Source: Burkholderia pyrrocinia
GTDB lineage: Bacteria; Pseudomonadota; Gammaproteobacteria; Burkholderiales; Burkholderiaceae
NCBI RefSeq assembly: GCF_001028665.1
Contig: NZ_CP011503.1
Location: 2,976,001 to 3,040,000 of the forward strand
Direction: 5' to 3'
Length of the DNA stretch: 64,000 nucleotides
The position numbers and the translations under genes were made by a program. Positions 27,129 to 36,392 of the stretch are shown here, piece by piece; the first letter of the stretch is position 1; every line of letters begins with the position of its first letter. The notes below the pieces were generated by a model. The model saw only the letters and a program-made list of their open reading frames with translations. It was not told the DNA's origin and made no database searches.

Positions 27129-27551
27129 ATGACCCAACCGAAGATTCATCCTCGACTCGAAAAGGCGCTGACGCGCGGCGATCTCGCGATCCGCCAGGCC
27201 AATTCCGCGCGGGCAACTGCCGTGCTGAGCGCACTCGGCACGATGATCATCGAGGCCTCCGCAACGATCGGCGTCGACGCCAGCATCGACATTCCGCAGG
27301 GCGACCGCATTTACGATCCCGTCAACGGCCTGTGGCCGCAGAAGATGCTGGTGTCGTTCGACGGCCCGGTGGACGAGGCCGACAAGGAAGAGCTGCGCTC
27401 GGTCTATCTGGTCGCCGACGATCCGGGCACGCAGTTCCGCGTCGAATGGCATCGCGCGGACGGCAAGCTCGGCCGCCAGGAAGGCGGTCCGCTCGCGACC
27501 GTCGCGTTCCTGACCGACGTCGAGATTCCGTGGAGCGACGACGACGAGTAA
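27129..27551 (+). CDS. Hypothetical protein
   Basis: 140 aa from ATG 27129 (MTQPKIHPRLEKALTRGDLA). It appears alpha/beta with an acidic end (EIPWSDDDE) and no membrane segment or signal peptide. It follows the permease by 101 bp in the same direction and may be cotranscribed with selU and the permease. Convergent with the NodJ-type permease gene. Confidence 0.75.
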   Translation: MTQPKIHPRLEKALTRGDLAIRQANSARATAVLSALGTMIIEASATIGVDASIDIPQGDRIYDPVNGLWPQKMLVSFDGPVDEADKEELRSVYLVADDPGTQFRVEWHRADGKLGRQEGGPLATVAFLTDVEIPWSDDDE

Positions 27552-27586
27552 CGTCGTCATGAAGCCGGCGCCGTGCGCGCCGGCCG

Positions 27587-28420
27587 TCAGCGCATCATCC
27601 GCCGCCGGAACAGCCACGCGGACAGCAGGAATCCGCCGACCGCATAGCCGGCGAGCACCGCAACGTGCAACACGACGTCCGTCGCCGGCCGGCCGAGCAT
27701 CGCGGGCCGGATCAGCTCAACCGCGTTCGCGAGCGGCAGCGCATGCGCGGCGTGCTGCGCGACCGGCGGCAACTGCGTGATCGGGAAAAACACGCCCGAC
27801 AGCAGCAGCATCGGCGTCAGCACGAGCGTCTGATAGAACATGAAGAAATCGTAGGACGGCGCGAGCGCCGTGACGATCATCGCGACGCTGGCAAACGCGA
27901 GGCCCGCGAGCGCGATCACGGGCAGCGCCACGAGCATCGACGGAAACTGCGCATAGCCGAGTGCGCCCGCGACGAGCATGATCGCGACACCCGACAGCAT
28001 CGCCTTGCTGGCCCCCCAGACAATTTCGCCGAGCACGATGTCGCCGAGCGCGAGCGGCGTATGCATGATCGCCTCCCAGGTGCGCTGCACGTGCATCCGC
28101 GAGAAGCCCGAATACATCGATTCGAAGCTCGCGGACATCATCACGCTCGACCCGACCGTGCCGGCCGCGAGGAACGCGATATACGACACGCCGTCGACAT
28201 GGCCGAGCATCAGGCCGAGCCCGAAACCAAGCCCGAACAGATAGATCATCGGATCGGCAAGATTGCCGAACATCGACGCGAGCGCGAGCTTGCGCCAGAC
28301 GAGATAGTTGCGCCGCCAAACGGCGACCCAGTTGGTTGCGTTCGCGGGCATCGCGATCGCGAAGCGTGACTCGCGCGGCGGGGCCGAAGGTGCGGCGGCG
28401 GAATAGTTGCGGACATCCAT
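27587..28420 (-). CDS. ABC-2 transporter permease, NodJ type
   Basis: 277 aa with six predicted helices. Features match Nod[21 protein letters not shown] near residue 35, [14 protein letters not shown], and [20 protein letters not shown]. NodIJ export lipochitooligosaccharides in rhizobia, but homologous pairs without nod genes are widespread in beta-proteobacteria and their cargo is unknown. It follows its ATPase by 6 bp. Confidence 0.9.
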   Translation of the reverse strand: MDVRNYSAAAPSAPPRESRFAIAMPANATNWVAVWRRNYLVWRKLALASMFGNLADPMIYLFGLGFGLGLMLGHVDGVSYIAFLAAGTVGSSVMMSASFESMYSGFSRMHVQRTWEAIMHTPLALGDIVLGEIVWGASKAMLSGVAIMLVAGALGYAQFPSMLVALPVIALAGLAFASVAMIVTALAPSYDFFMFYQTLVLTPMLLLSGVFFPITQLPPVAQHAAHALPLANAVELIRPAMLGRPATDVVLHVAVLAGYAVGGFLLSAWLFRRRMMR

Positions 28421-28426
28421 GATCGA

Positions 28427-29347
28427 TCAGTCCTGCATTTCGCGGCCCGTGAGCCGCAGGAACACATCCTCCAGATTGGCCGGGCGATGCAGATAGCGCA
28501 ACCCCGTACGACCCTTGATCCGCGCACTGAGCGGCTCCGGGTCGCTCACGTAGCAGAACAGCGTCTCGCCGCTGATCTCGGTGTGCTTCGCGAACGCCGA
28601 CAACTCGTCGCGAAGCGCGGCCGGGTCGGGCCCGTAGATCTCGATCACGTCGCAGCCGATCTCCGATTCGATCAGCGCGTGCGGCGCGCCTTCGGCGATC
28701 TTCCGGCCTTCCTCGATGACGCACAGGCGGTCGCACAGACGTTCGGCTTCTTCCATGAAATGCGTGGTGATCAGGATCGTCTTGCCGCGCGCGAGCAGCG
28801 AACGCAGCCGCTCCCACATCAGGTGCCGCGCCTGCGGATCGAGGCCGGTCGTCGGCTCGTCGAGCACGAGCACGTCGGGATCGTTGACGAGCGCGCGGGC
28901 GAGCGTGAGGCGGCGCTTCATGCCGCCCGACAGCTCGCCGACCTTCGCATCGGCCTTGTTCTCGAGCTTCGCGAATTCGAGCAGCGGCTGCACGAGTGCG
29001 CGCGCAGCCTGCGCCGACATCCCGAAATAGCGGCTGAACACGAGCAGGTTCTCGCGCACGGTGAAGTCGGGGTCGAGATTGTCGAACTGCGGGACCACGC
29101 CGACGCGCTGGCGCGCGTGCCGCGCACGCGATGGAACCGGTTCGCCGCACAGTGAAATGGTGCCTGCATCGGGATACGCGAGGCCGAGCAGCATCTTCAG
29201 CGTGGTGGTCTTGCCGGCGCCGTTCGGCCCGAGCAGGCCGTAGCATTCGCCGGCCTGCACGTTGAAGGACAGGCCGTTGACGACGAGCTTGTCGCCATAG
29301 CGCTTTTCGACGTTGCGGAGATCGATCGGTGCGACGGACATGGGCAT
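28427..29347 (-). CDS. ABC transporter ATP-binding protein, NodI type
   Basis: 306 aa from ATG 29347 ([20 protein letters not shown]); ATG 29341 would also work. Walker [10 protein letters not shown], signature [15 protein letters not shown], Walker [14 protein letters not shown] and the H-loop [15 protein letters not shown] are all intact. The C-terminal domain (about 220-306) is like NodI and CcmA-type exporters. No strong ribosome site is seen. It forms a two-gene operon with the NodJ-type permease. Confidence 0.92.
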   Translation of the reverse strand: MPMSVAPIDLRNVEKRYGDKLVVNGLSFNVQAGECYGLLGPNGAGKTTTLKMLLGLAYPDAGTISLCGEPVPSRARHARQRVGVVPQFDNLDPDFTVRENLLVFSRYFGMSAQAARALVQPLLEFAKLENKADAKVGELSGGMKRRLTLARALVNDPDVLVLDEPTTGLDPQARHLMWERLRSLLARGKTILITTHFMEEAERLCDRLCVIEEGRKIAEGAPHALIESEIGCDVIEIYGPDPAALRDELSAFAKHTEISGETLFCYVSDPEPLSARIKGRTGLRYLHRPANLEDVFLRLTGREMQD

Positions 29348-29672
29348 GTTGTCGTTGTAAGCGGGCGCGTTCCGCGGCCCGATGCGTGGCCGGTCGGCGA
29401 ACGGATAGGGCGAATGTGTGTCACATGGGCATGACCGAAGCGCACGACGCCGGCGCGTCACGACCCGCTGGGGTACGAACGGGCCATTCTAGTGCATCGG
29501 CTGCGTCTCTTCAGCGCATGCCTGCACGATGCGATGCCGGTGCACACCGATCGTGCACTGCATCATCGCGCACGCGCCGAGCGGGGCGAATCAGCGTTTT
29601 CCATCCCTTGCGTCCTGAATTGCGGCGCACCATGATGAATGCGTAGGCTCGTTGTCGCGATAGGGAGGTTTC
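29348..29672. promoter_or_regulatory. Divergent intergenic region (nodI-type / usp)
   Basis: 325 bp holding both divergent promoters by position. GGGAGGTTTC ahead of 29673 is the ribosome site of the stress-protein gene. No promoter boxes or repeats could be assigned with confidence. Confidence 0.4.
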
Positions 29673-30170
29673 ATGGCTAGCTACAACAAGATTTTGCTGT
29701 GTTACGACGGCTCGCTCGAAGGGCGCAAGGCACTGCGTTGCGGCGCCAATCTGGCAATGGACCTGAAGGCCGAAACGCACTTGCTGTCGGTCGTCGACAT
29801 GCGCTCGAGCATCGCGCAAAGCGCGGGGCTGCTGACCGATGTCGCGTGCGGCCGCTTCGAGGAAACCGCGCGCGAAATCCTGCAGGAAGGCGTGAACTGG
29901 CTGCGCGAGCGCGGCGTGCAGGCCGAAGGCCATTTTGCGTTCGGTTACCCGATCGACGAAATCGCGAATCTCGCGTCGGAGCTGAAGGTCGACCTCGTCG
30001 TCGTCGGCCACCGGTGCCGTAGCGGGCTGTCGAGATGGTGGATGGGGTCGGGCAATACGCAACTGCTCGATCGCGTGAACTGCAGCATTCTGGTTGCGTG
30101 TTCGTCGGCGGAAGAGCAGAAGGCCGAAATCGCGCGCGAGCGTGAAGCGGCCACGGCGAGCGGCAAATGA
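29673..30170 (+). CDS. Universal stress protein (UspA family)
   Basis: 165 aa, single Usp domain: KILLCYDGSLEGRKALRCG at the start and VDLVVVGHRCRSGLSRWWMG near residue 110. The last segment is the ATP-binding loop GX2GX9G(S/T) in degenerate form (GHRCRSG...GSGNT). A charged tail rich in Glu and Lys closes the protein. Usp proteins help survival in stasis, oxygen limitation or stress by unclear means. Good ribosome site GGGAGG. Confidence 0.9.
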   Translation: MASYNKILLCYDGSLEGRKALRCGANLAMDLKAETHLLSVVDMRSSIAQSAGLLTDVACGRFEETAREILQEGVNWLRERGVQAEGHFAFGYPIDEIANLASELKVDLVVVGHRCRSGLSRWWMGSGNTQLLDRVNCSILVACSSAEEQKAEIAREREAATASGK

Positions 30171-30239
30171 CCTGATGACGCAATGACGGCCTGACAGGCG
30201 CCGCGCCGCATCAGTGGCGCGGGCGTCGACCGCGGCCGG

Positions 30240-30941
30240 CTACGCATGCAGGTCGATCGCGGACAGCTTCCACGAGAACAGCCCGAAGCGGTGGAATATC
30301 GCCGCATAGCGCGTGCCGTCGGCGCTGCGCTGGTAGGTCACGACGAAATCGTCGACATTCCGGTAGCCGGCGCTGGTTTGCTGCTGATGCGGCGTGTGCG
30401 TTGCATCGTTCGCGCTGGCCGGTGCCGGCGATGACGCAGCCGCGGCGGCTGCGTTGCTGCCCGGAACGGCTGCGCTCGCCGGAGCCGGATTGGCGGGTGG
30501 TGCGGCCGGTGCGCTGCCCGGTGCATTGCCTTGCGGCAGATTCGACCATTCGGGCGGGCGCTCGCCCGGATTGCCGCGCGGCGGCAATCCGCTCATCAGC
30601 GCGGCCACGCCCTCCGGGGTCGCGTACGCATCGACCAGCGGGCCGATCAGCGCGGACCCGATCAACGCACCGATCACCGCGAACGGATTGTCTTTCTTCA
30701 CCGCGTCGATCCGGCGCATCAACTCTTCCGTGACCTGCTGCTTCAGGCTGATGCGCAGCGACGGAAAATCGACATATTCACTGATGGCCTGCGCATCGCG
30801 TGCATCGATCGCCGATTTCAGGCGACCGAGCGCGACGTACGGCGATGCATATGCGTAGCCGATCGCCGCAATGACGGCGACGGCCAGCATGACGATCAGC
30901 AGCGGCTTGAGCCGCGGTTTGCGGCCCGACGATCCAGTCAC
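30240..30941 (-). CDS. Membrane-anchored DUF2939-like protein
   Basis: 233 aa from GTG 30941, chosen because ACCGGAGGCAAC stands right before it. One membrane helix at about 15-35 anchors it, followed by YVALGRLKSAIDARDAQAIS, the typical DUF2939 opening. A long Ala/Pro/Ser-rich linker (about 140-185) leads to a C-terminal domain ending FGLFSWKLSAIDLHA. Most of the protein should lie in the periplasm. Function unknown. It follows the lexA-linked small gene by 29 bp, and may be part of that transcript. Confidence 0.8.
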   Translation of the reverse strand: MTGSSGRKPRLKPLLIVMLAVAVIAAIGYAYASPYVALGRLKSAIDARDAQAISEYVDFPSLRISLKQQVTEELMRRIDAVKKDNPFAVIGALIGSALIGPLVDAYATPEGVAALMSGLPPRGNPGERPPEWSNLPQGNAPGSAPAAPPANPAPASAAVPGSNAAAAAASSPAPASANDATHTPHQQQTSAGYRNVDDFVVTYQRSADGTRYAAIFHRFGLFSWKLSAIDLHA

Positions 30942-30970
30942 GTTGCCTCCGGTACGGGAATGCTCCGCAA

Positions 30971-31306
30971 TCAGAGACCGCCTTGCGCGGCCGATCGTTC
31001 CTCCGCGATGCAGTGATCGATCATCCGGCACACGGCATCGATCGTGCCGACCATGATCAGGCGCGACCGGCCGTGATAGACGCGCACCGGCGCGCGGCGC
31101 GCGGGTTCCGCATGATTCAGGCCGGCGTTCAGCGATACCCGCGCGAAAGCGGGGAGCGCCGATGGCAGCAGGGACGCCTGCCGTTCGACTGCGACTTCTT
31201 CTTTCACAGGCGCTGCCGCGGACAGCGGCGCGCAAGGCGTGCGGCCGCGCAGATGACGCAGGCGACCGAATTGACGGAAAGGCAGCAGGCGGGCAAGGCG
31301 TTCCAT
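30971..31306 (-). CDS. Hypothetical protein cotranscribed with lexA
   Basis: 111 aa from ATG 31306, preceded by CTTAGGAGAACATC. The N-terminal half is basic with many Arg (MERLARLLPFRQFGRLRHL). The C-terminal third (VRVYHGRSRLIMVGTIDAVCRMID) looks like a small alpha/beta unit. It begins 26 bp after lexA, so it should be SOS-induced together with lexA. In other bacteria this slot can hold an SOS cell-division inhibitor (SulA in Pseudomonas), but no SulA similarity is clear here. Confidence 0.75.
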   Translation of the reverse strand: MERLARLLPFRQFGRLRHLRGRTPCAPLSAAAPVKEEVAVERQASLLPSALPAFARVSLNAGLNHAEPARRAPVRVYHGRSRLIMVGTIDAVCRMIDHCIAEERSAAQGGL

Positions 31307-31332
31307 GATGTTCTCCTAAGCGAGACGGAATG

Positions 31333-31980
31333 TCAGAGTTCGCCCGAGCGGATCAGCCCGACGGCGATGCCTTCCAGCGCGAATTCCGCGCTGCCGGCCT
31401 TGACGAAGATGTTTTCGTAATCCGGGTTCTCCGCGATCAGCTCGAGACCGCCCGGCCGGCGCATCAGGCGCTTGACCGTGACGTCGTCGCCGAGACGCGC
31501 GACGATGATCTGGCCGTCCTTCGCCTCCGTGCGTTTCTGCACGGCGAGGAGGTCGCCGTCGAGAATGCCTGCGTCGCGCATCGACAGGCCGCGCACCTTC
31601 AGCAGGTAATCGGGCTTGCTGGAGAACAGCGCGGGATCGCACGCGTAATGCTGCGAGATGTGCTCCTGCGCGAGGATCGGGCTACCGGCCGCGACGCGGC
31701 CGACGAGCGGCAGCGACAGTTGCATCAGGCCGGCGTGCGGCAGCGTGAACTGGTGCGGGGAATCTTCGAGGCCGAGCAGGCGGATGCCGCGCGATGCGCC
31801 GGCGGCCAGCTCGATCACACCCTTGCGCGCCAGTGCGCGCAGGTGCTCCTCGGCCGCATTCGGCGAGCTGAAGCCCAGTTCGGCCGCGATCTCGGCACGG
31901 GTGGGCGGGAATCCGGAGCGCTCGATCGCGCGACGGATCAAGTCGAACACTTGCTGCTGACGGGCGGTGAGTTTGGTCAT
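31333..31980 (-). CDS. lexA: SOS repressor LexA
   Basis: 215 aa. The N-terminal winged HTH ([20 protein letters not shown], then [20 protein letters not shown]) binds SOS boxes. The self-cleavage site is Ala-Gly in [15 protein letters not shown] near residue 90. Catalytic Ser lies in [19 protein letters not shown] and Lys in [11 protein letters not shown]. RecA-ssDNA filaments trigger autocleavage and release of the SOS regulon. Two perfect boxes upstream give autoregulation. Confidence 0.98.
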   Translation of the reverse strand: MTKLTARQQQVFDLIRRAIERSGFPPTRAEIAAELGFSSPNAAEEHLRALARKGVIELAAGASRGIRLLGLEDSPHQFTLPHAGLMQLSLPLVGRVAAGSPILAQEHISQHYACDPALFSSKPDYLLKVRGLSMRDAGILDGDLLAVQKRTEAKDGQIIVARLGDDVTVKRLMRRPGGLELIAENPDYENIFVKAGSAEFALEGIAVGLIRSGEL

Positions 31981-31987
31981 GGCTCAA

Positions 31988-32003
31988 CTGTATGGATAGA
32001 CAG
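31988..32003. promoter_or_regulatory. LexA SOS box 1
   Basis: CTGTATGGATAGACAG fits CTGT-N8-ACAG exactly. It lies 8 bp upstream of the lexA start, overlapping the translation initiation region. Confidence 0.92.
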
Positions 32004-32007
32004 TGAG

Positions 32008-32023
32008 CTGTATTTTTATACAG
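32008..32023. promoter_or_regulatory. LexA SOS box 2
   Basis: CTGTATTTTTATACAG fits CTGT-N8-ACAG exactly, with an AT core typical of strong boxes. It lies 20 bp centre to centre from box 1, i.e. nearly two helical turns, suited to cooperative LexA binding. Confidence 0.95.
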
Positions 32024-32152
32024 TACTTCGCGAATTTCAAGTGTTACTTGAGGTTCGACGCGATCACGCCGGTTCCGGCGTGATTTCGTGACGTTCGGAC
32101 GCCGGTTCATCTGCCGCAACCGTCCATCCCGTATGCGTTAGCACTTTTGAGT

Positions 32153-32182
32153 ATTAAAAAATGAAGAACGATTATTTTTAAT
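32153..32182. promoter_or_regulatory. AT-rich inverted repeat upstream of sbp (possible CysB site)
   Basis: ATTAAAAA and TTTTTAAT arms are separated by 14 bases, about 60 bp ahead of the sbp start, in otherwise GC-rich DNA. CysB-type regulators bind AT-rich sites upstream of sulfate-import genes, so this is a candidate only. Confidence 0.4.
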
Positions 32183-32244
32183 CATGTAACCCGTTCGTTA
32201 GACTGGCCCGACATCGCAATACCGACAACACTGGAGAACCAAGG

Positions 32245-33282
32245 ATGGCGAAGCGCAATACGGGGCTGGTGGGCGGCGTGGGCCGCCTGATCGCAACACT
32301 CGCGCTGGGCGCGGCGGCGGCGCTGGGCGTCGCGACGCACGCCCAGGCCGATACGACCTTCCTGAACGTGTCGTACGACCCGACGCGCGAGCTGTATCAG
32401 GACTTCAACCAGGCGTTCGGCAAGGAGTGGAAGGCGAAGACGGGCGAGACCGTCAACTTCAAGCAGTCGCACGGCGGCTCGGGCGCGCAGGCGCGCTCAG
32501 TGCTCGACGGCCTGCAGGCCGACGTCGTTACGCTCGCGCTCGCGTACGACATCGACGCGCTCGCGAACAAGGGGCTCGTCAGCAAGGACTGGCAGAAGCG
32601 GCTGCCCGACAACGCGTCGCCGTACACGTCGACGATCGTGTTCCTGGTGCGCAAGGGCAATCCGAAGGGGATCAAGGACTGGGACGACCTGACCAGGCCG
32701 GGCATTTCGATCGTCACGCCGAACCCGAAGACGTCGGGCGGCGCGCGCTGGAACTACCTGGCCGCGTGGGCGTATGCGGTGCACAAGCCGGGCGGCAGCG
32801 AGCAGACGGCGAAGGAATTCGTCACGAAGCTGTACAAGAACGCGGGCGTGCTCGATTCCGGCGCGCGCGGCGCGACCACGAGCTTCGTGCAGCGCGGGAT
32901 CGGCGACGTGCTGATCGCATGGGAAAACGAGGCATTCCTGTCGGTCAAGGAATTCGGTACCGACAAGTTCGAGATCGTCGTGCCGTCGGTGAGCATCCTG
33001 GCCGAGCCGCCCGTCGCGGTGGTCGACAAGGTGGTCGACAAGAAGGGCACGCGCAAGCTGGCCGACGCGTACCTGAACTTCCTGTACAGCCCGCAGGGCC
33101 AGGAGATCGCGGCGCGCAACTACTACCGGCCGCGTTCGAAGAACGTGCCGGCGGAACTGACCAAGCAGTTCCCGAAGCTGAAGCTGTACACGGTCGACGA
33201 CACGTTCGGCGGCTGGACGAATGCGCAGAAGACGCATTTCGCGGACGGCGGCGTGTTCGATTCGATCTACAAGCCGCAGTAA
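32245..33282 (+). CDS. sbp: Sulfate-binding periplasmic protein
   Basis: 345 aa. A signal peptide ends near residue 36 ([15 protein letters not shown]). Sulfate-binding-protein signatures follow: [59 protein letters not shown] and WENEAFL. It captures sulfate (or thiosulfate) and delivers it to CysTW. A GGAGAACCAAGG ribosome site precedes the ATG. First gene of sbp-cysT-cysW-cysA-cysB; lexA diverges from it, 264 bp away. Confidence 0.95.
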   Translation: MAKRNTGLVGGVGRLIATLALGAAAALGVATHAQADTTFLNVSYDPTRELYQDFNQAFGKEWKAKTGETVNFKQSHGGSGAQARSVLDGLQADVVTLALAYDIDALANKGLVSKDWQKRLPDNASPYTSTIVFLVRKGNPKGIKDWDDLTRPGISIVTPNPKTSGGARWNYLAAWAYAVHKPGGSEQTAKEFVTKLYKNAGVLDSGARGATTSFVQRGIGDVLIAWENEAFLSVKEFGTDKFEIVVPSVSILAEPPVAVVDKVVDKKGTRKLADAYLNFLYSPQGQEIAARNYYRPRSKNVPAELTKQFPKLKLYTVDDTFGGWTNAQKTHFADGGVFDSIYKPQ

Positions 33283-33295
33283 CGCCATAACGACA

Positions 33296-33359
33296 GCGGC
33301 GCGCCACGACAGCGCGCCGCATCCCCGACGGGCCGCCGGCGCAATTCATCGCGCCGGCG
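33296..33359 (+). other. Two intercistronic stem-loops between sbp and cysT
   Basis: GCGGCGCG/CGCGCCGC (33296-33320) and CGCCGGCGC/GCGCCGGCG (33334-33359). Neither has a T-run. Such hairpins after a binding-protein gene commonly protect its mRNA and keep it more abundant than the permease genes. Confidence 0.55.
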
Positions 33360-33404
33360 TTTGCGTCGGACCCATGAGCAGCATCGACCCAGCAAGAGCA
33401 TCCG

Positions 33405-34298
33405 ATGACGACGTACACCTTTCGCAAGCCGAGCGCGCTGCCCGGTTTCGGCGTGACGCTCGGCATCACGGTGGCCTATTTGAGCCTCGTGGTGCTGATT
33501 CCGCTCGCCGCCACGTTCCTGAAGACCGCGACGCTGTCGTGGGACCAGTTCGTCACCGCCGTCACGTCGCCGCGCGTGCTCGCGTCGTACCGGCTGACGT
33601 TCTCGGCCGCGCTCGGCGGCGCGCTGATCAACGCCGTGTTCGGCTTCCTCGTCGCGTGGGTGCTCGTGCGCTACACGTTCCCGTTCAAGCGCCTCGTCGA
33701 TGCGATCGTCGACCTGCCGTTCGCGCTGCCGACGTCGGTCGCCGGCATCTCGCTCGCGGCCGTTTACGCGACCAACGGCTGGGTCGGCCAGTATCTCGCG
33801 CCGCTCGGCATCAAGATTGCGTTCACGCCGGCCGGCGTGCTGGTCGCGCTGACCTTCATCGGGCTGCCGTTCGTCGTGCGCACCGTGCAGCCGGTGCTCG
33901 AGGATTTCGAGCGCGAGCAGGAAGAAGCCGCCGCGTGCCTCGGCGCGTCGCGCTGGCTGACGTTCCGCCGCGTCGTGCTGCCGGCCGTGCTGCCGGCGCT
34001 GCTGACCGGTTTCGCGCTGGCGTTCGCGCGCGCGCTCGGCGAATACGGGTCGGTGATCTTCATCGCCGGCAACGTGCCGATGAAATCCGAGATCACGTCG
34101 CTGCTCATCATCACGAAGCTCGAGCAATACGACTACGCGGGCGCGACTGCGCTCGCGGTCGTGATGCTGGTCGTGTCGTTCCTGATGCTGCTGCTGATCA
34201 ACACGCTGCAATGGTATTTGCAGCGCAGGACGAGCAAGGGCGCAAGCGGCCCCGCGCCCGCGACCGTCACCGCAACCGCAGCAGGAGGCCAGCAATGA
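33405..34298 (+). CDS. cysT: Sulfate/thiosulfate ABC transporter permease CysT
   Basis: 297 aa, about six membrane helices. [20 protein letters not shown] starts helix 1. [20 protein letters not shown] and the EAA loop [20 protein letters not shown] (near residue 185) are family marks. It forms the heterodimeric channel with CysW. Its stop overlaps cysW by ATGA, so the two should be made in equal amounts. Confidence 0.96.
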   Translation: MTTYTFRKPSALPGFGVTLGITVAYLSLVVLIPLAATFLKTATLSWDQFVTAVTSPRVLASYRLTFSAALGGALINAVFGFLVAWVLVRYTFPFKRLVDAIVDLPFALPTSVAGISLAAVYATNGWVGQYLAPLGIKIAFTPAGVLVALTFIGLPFVVRTVQPVLEDFEREQEEAAACLGASRWLTFRRVVLPAVLPALLTGFALAFARALGEYGSVIFIAGNVPMKSEITSLLIITKLEQYDYAGATALAVVMLVVSFLMLLLINTLQWYLQRRTSKGASGPAPATVTATAAGGQQ

Positions 34299-35245
34299 GC
34301 CAGGAGGCCACCGTCGTGCTGAAAACCCCGCCGTCGGCCGCGCAAGGGCGCACCGCGAATCGGCTCGACCCCGTCAGCGAGTCGCGCGTCGTGCGCTGGC
34401 TGCTCACGGGCATCGCGCTGACGTTCCTCGCGTTCTTCCTCGTCGTGCCGCTCGCCGCGGTGTTCGTCGAGGCGCTGCGCAAGGGCGTCGGCTTCTATCT
34501 CGAATCGCTGGCCGATCCCGACGCATGGGCGGCGATCAAGCTGACGCTGACCGTCGCGGCGATCGCCGTGCCGCTGAACCTCGTGTTCGGCGTGTGTGCG
34601 TCGTGGGCGATCGCGAAGTTCGAATTCCGCGGCAAGGCGCTGCTGACGACGCTGATCGACCTGCCGTTCTCCGTGTCGCCGGTGATCTCGGGCCTCGTGT
34701 ACGTGCTGCTGTTCGGCGCGCAGGGTTGGCTCGGGCCGTGGCTGCAGGATCACGACGTGCAGATCATCTTCGCGGTGCCGGGCATCGTGCTCGCGACGAT
34801 CTTCGTCACGTTCCCGTTCGTCGCGCGCGAGCTGATTCCGCTGATGCAGGCGCAGGGCACCGACGAGGAAGAAGCCGCGCGCGTGCTCGGCGCGTCGGGC
34901 TGGCAGATCTTCCGCCGCGTGACGCTGCCGAACGTGAGGTGGGGCCTGCTGTACGGCGTGATCCTGTGCAATGCGCGCGCGATGGGCGAGTTCGGCGCGG
35001 TCTCGGTCGTGTCGGGCCACATCCGCGGCGTGACCGACACGATGCCGCTGCACGTCGAGATCCTGTACAACGAATACAACTTCGCGGCGGCGTTCGCGGT
35101 GGCGTCGGTGCTGGCGCTGCTCGCGCTCGTCACGCTCGCGCTGAAGCTGCTCGCCGAGCGTCATCTCGCCGCCGAACTGGCCGGCGCGCGCGACGCCGTT
35201 CCCGCACATGCCGGCCCTGTCGCCGCCGTTTCGTCGAAATCGTAA
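34295..35245 (+). CDS. cysW: Sulfate/thiosulfate ABC transporter permease CysW
   Basis: 316 aa from ATG 34295, behind GCAGGAGGCC. About six membrane helices; [20 protein letters not shown] and the EAA loop [19 protein letters not shown] (near residue 195) are CysW-specific. [15 protein letters not shown] and [14 protein letters not shown] close the core. Partner of CysT. It ends 13 bp before cysA. Confidence 0.96.
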   Translation: MSQEATVVLKTPPSAAQGRTANRLDPVSESRVVRWLLTGIALTFLAFFLVVPLAAVFVEALRKGVGFYLESLADPDAWAAIKLTLTVAAIAVPLNLVFGVCASWAIAKFEFRGKALLTTLIDLPFSVSPVISGLVYVLLFGAQGWLGPWLQDHDVQIIFAVPGIVLATIFVTFPFVARELIPLMQAQGTDEEEAARVLGASGWQIFRRVTLPNVRWGLLYGVILCNARAMGEFGAVSVVSGHIRGVTDTMPLHVEILYNEYNFAAAFAVASVLALLALVTLALKLLAERHLAAELAGARDAVPAHAGPVAAVSSKS

Positions 35246-35258
35246 AGAGGCAACCAGA

Positions 35259-36317
35259 ATGGGTATCACCGTCCGTAACCTTCAGAAGCGCTTCGGCGAT
35301 TTCACGGCGCTCGACAACGTGTCGCTCGATTTCCCGCCCGGCGAGCTGGTCGCGCTGCTCGGGCCGTCCGGCTGCGGCAAGACCACGCTGCTGCGCGTGA
35401 TCGCGGGCCTCGAGCACGCGGACGCCGGCCAGGTCGTGCTGCAGGGGCTCGACGTCGCGTCGGTCGGCGCGCGCGACCGCCAGGTCGGTTTCGTGTTCCA
35501 GCACTACGCGCTGTTCCGCCACATGACGGTGTTCGAGAACGTCGCGTTCGGGCTGCGCGTGAAGCCGCGCCGCGAGCGGCCGTCGGAAGCCGCGATTCGC
35601 GACAAGGTGCACGAATTGCTGAAGCTGGTGCAGCTCGACTGGCTCGCGCAGCGCTACCCGTCCGAGCTGTCGGGCGGCCAGCGCCAGCGCATCGCGCTTG
35701 CCCGCGCACTCGCGGTCGAGCCGAAGGTGCTGCTGCTCGACGAACCGTTCGGCGCGCTCGACGCGAAGGTCCGCAAGGAACTGCGCGGCTGGCTGCGCCG
35801 CCTGCACGACGACCTTCACATCTCGACGATCTTCGTCACGCACGACCAGGAGGAGGCACTGGAGGTGGCCGATCGAATCGTCGTGCTGAACCGCGGCCAC
35901 GTCGAGCAGGTCGGCAGCCCTCAGGACGTCTACGATCATCCGCAGAGCGCGTTCGTGTACGAGTTCCTCGGCGCGGCGAACCGGCTGCCGGGCACGGTTG
36001 CCGGGCGCGGCTTCGTCGCGGAGGGCGCCGCTGCGCCGATCGAGGTCGACGCCGACTTCGCGGGCCCCGCGAACGCGTATGTGCGCCCGCACGACCTGCA
36101 GCTTTGGCCGGCAGGCGAAGGGCACCGGGACGGCATCGCGGTGGACGTGCGCCGCGTGATCCCGCTCGGCGGTTCGGTGCGCGTCGAGCTCGAGGCGCGC
36201 GCGGGCGGTGCGCTCGAGGCGGAACTCGATCGCGACGCGTGGCGTGCGCTCTCGCTGCAGGTCGGCGATGGCGCGACGGCCGTGCCGCGCGCGGTGCGCG
36301 TGTTTCCCGCGCGTTGA
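35259..36317 (+). CDS. cysA: Sulfate/thiosulfate import ATP-binding protein
   Basis: 352 aa. Walker [11 protein letters not shown]-loop FQHYALF, signature [15 protein letters not shown], Walker [13 protein letters not shown] and [14 protein letters not shown] are intact. The C-terminal third (about 235-352) is the TOBE-like regulatory domain of CysA proteins. It powers sulfate import through CysTW. The ribosome site AAAGAGG stands 8 bp before the ATG. The next gene, cysB-like, begins 75 bp later. Confidence 0.96.
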   Translation: MGITVRNLQKRFGDFTALDNVSLDFPPGELVALLGPSGCGKTTLLRVIAGLEHADAGQVVLQGLDVASVGARDRQVGFVFQHYALFRHMTVFENVAFGLRVKPRRERPSEAAIRDKVHELLKLVQLDWLAQRYPSELSGGQRQRIALARALAVEPKVLLLDEPFGALDAKVRKELRGWLRRLHDDLHISTIFVTHDQEEALEVADRIVVLNRGHVEQVGSPQDVYDHPQSAFVYEFLGAANRLPGTVAGRGFVAEGAAAPIEVDADFAGPANAYVRPHDLQLWPAGEGHRDGIAVDVRRVIPLGGSVRVELEARAGGALEAELDRDAWRALSLQVGDGATAVPRAVRVFPAR

Positions 36318-36392
36318 GGCGAGAATGCAGGGCAGGGGGCGGAATTCGCTCCGATTCGACAATCAAACAACGACAGCCTAAGAGGCATACCC

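Noticed and set aside
27587..29347. NodIJ as a sign of a symbiosis island
   Set aside because: No nodABC or regulatory nod genes nearby; such exporters are common in non-symbiotic beta-proteobacteria.
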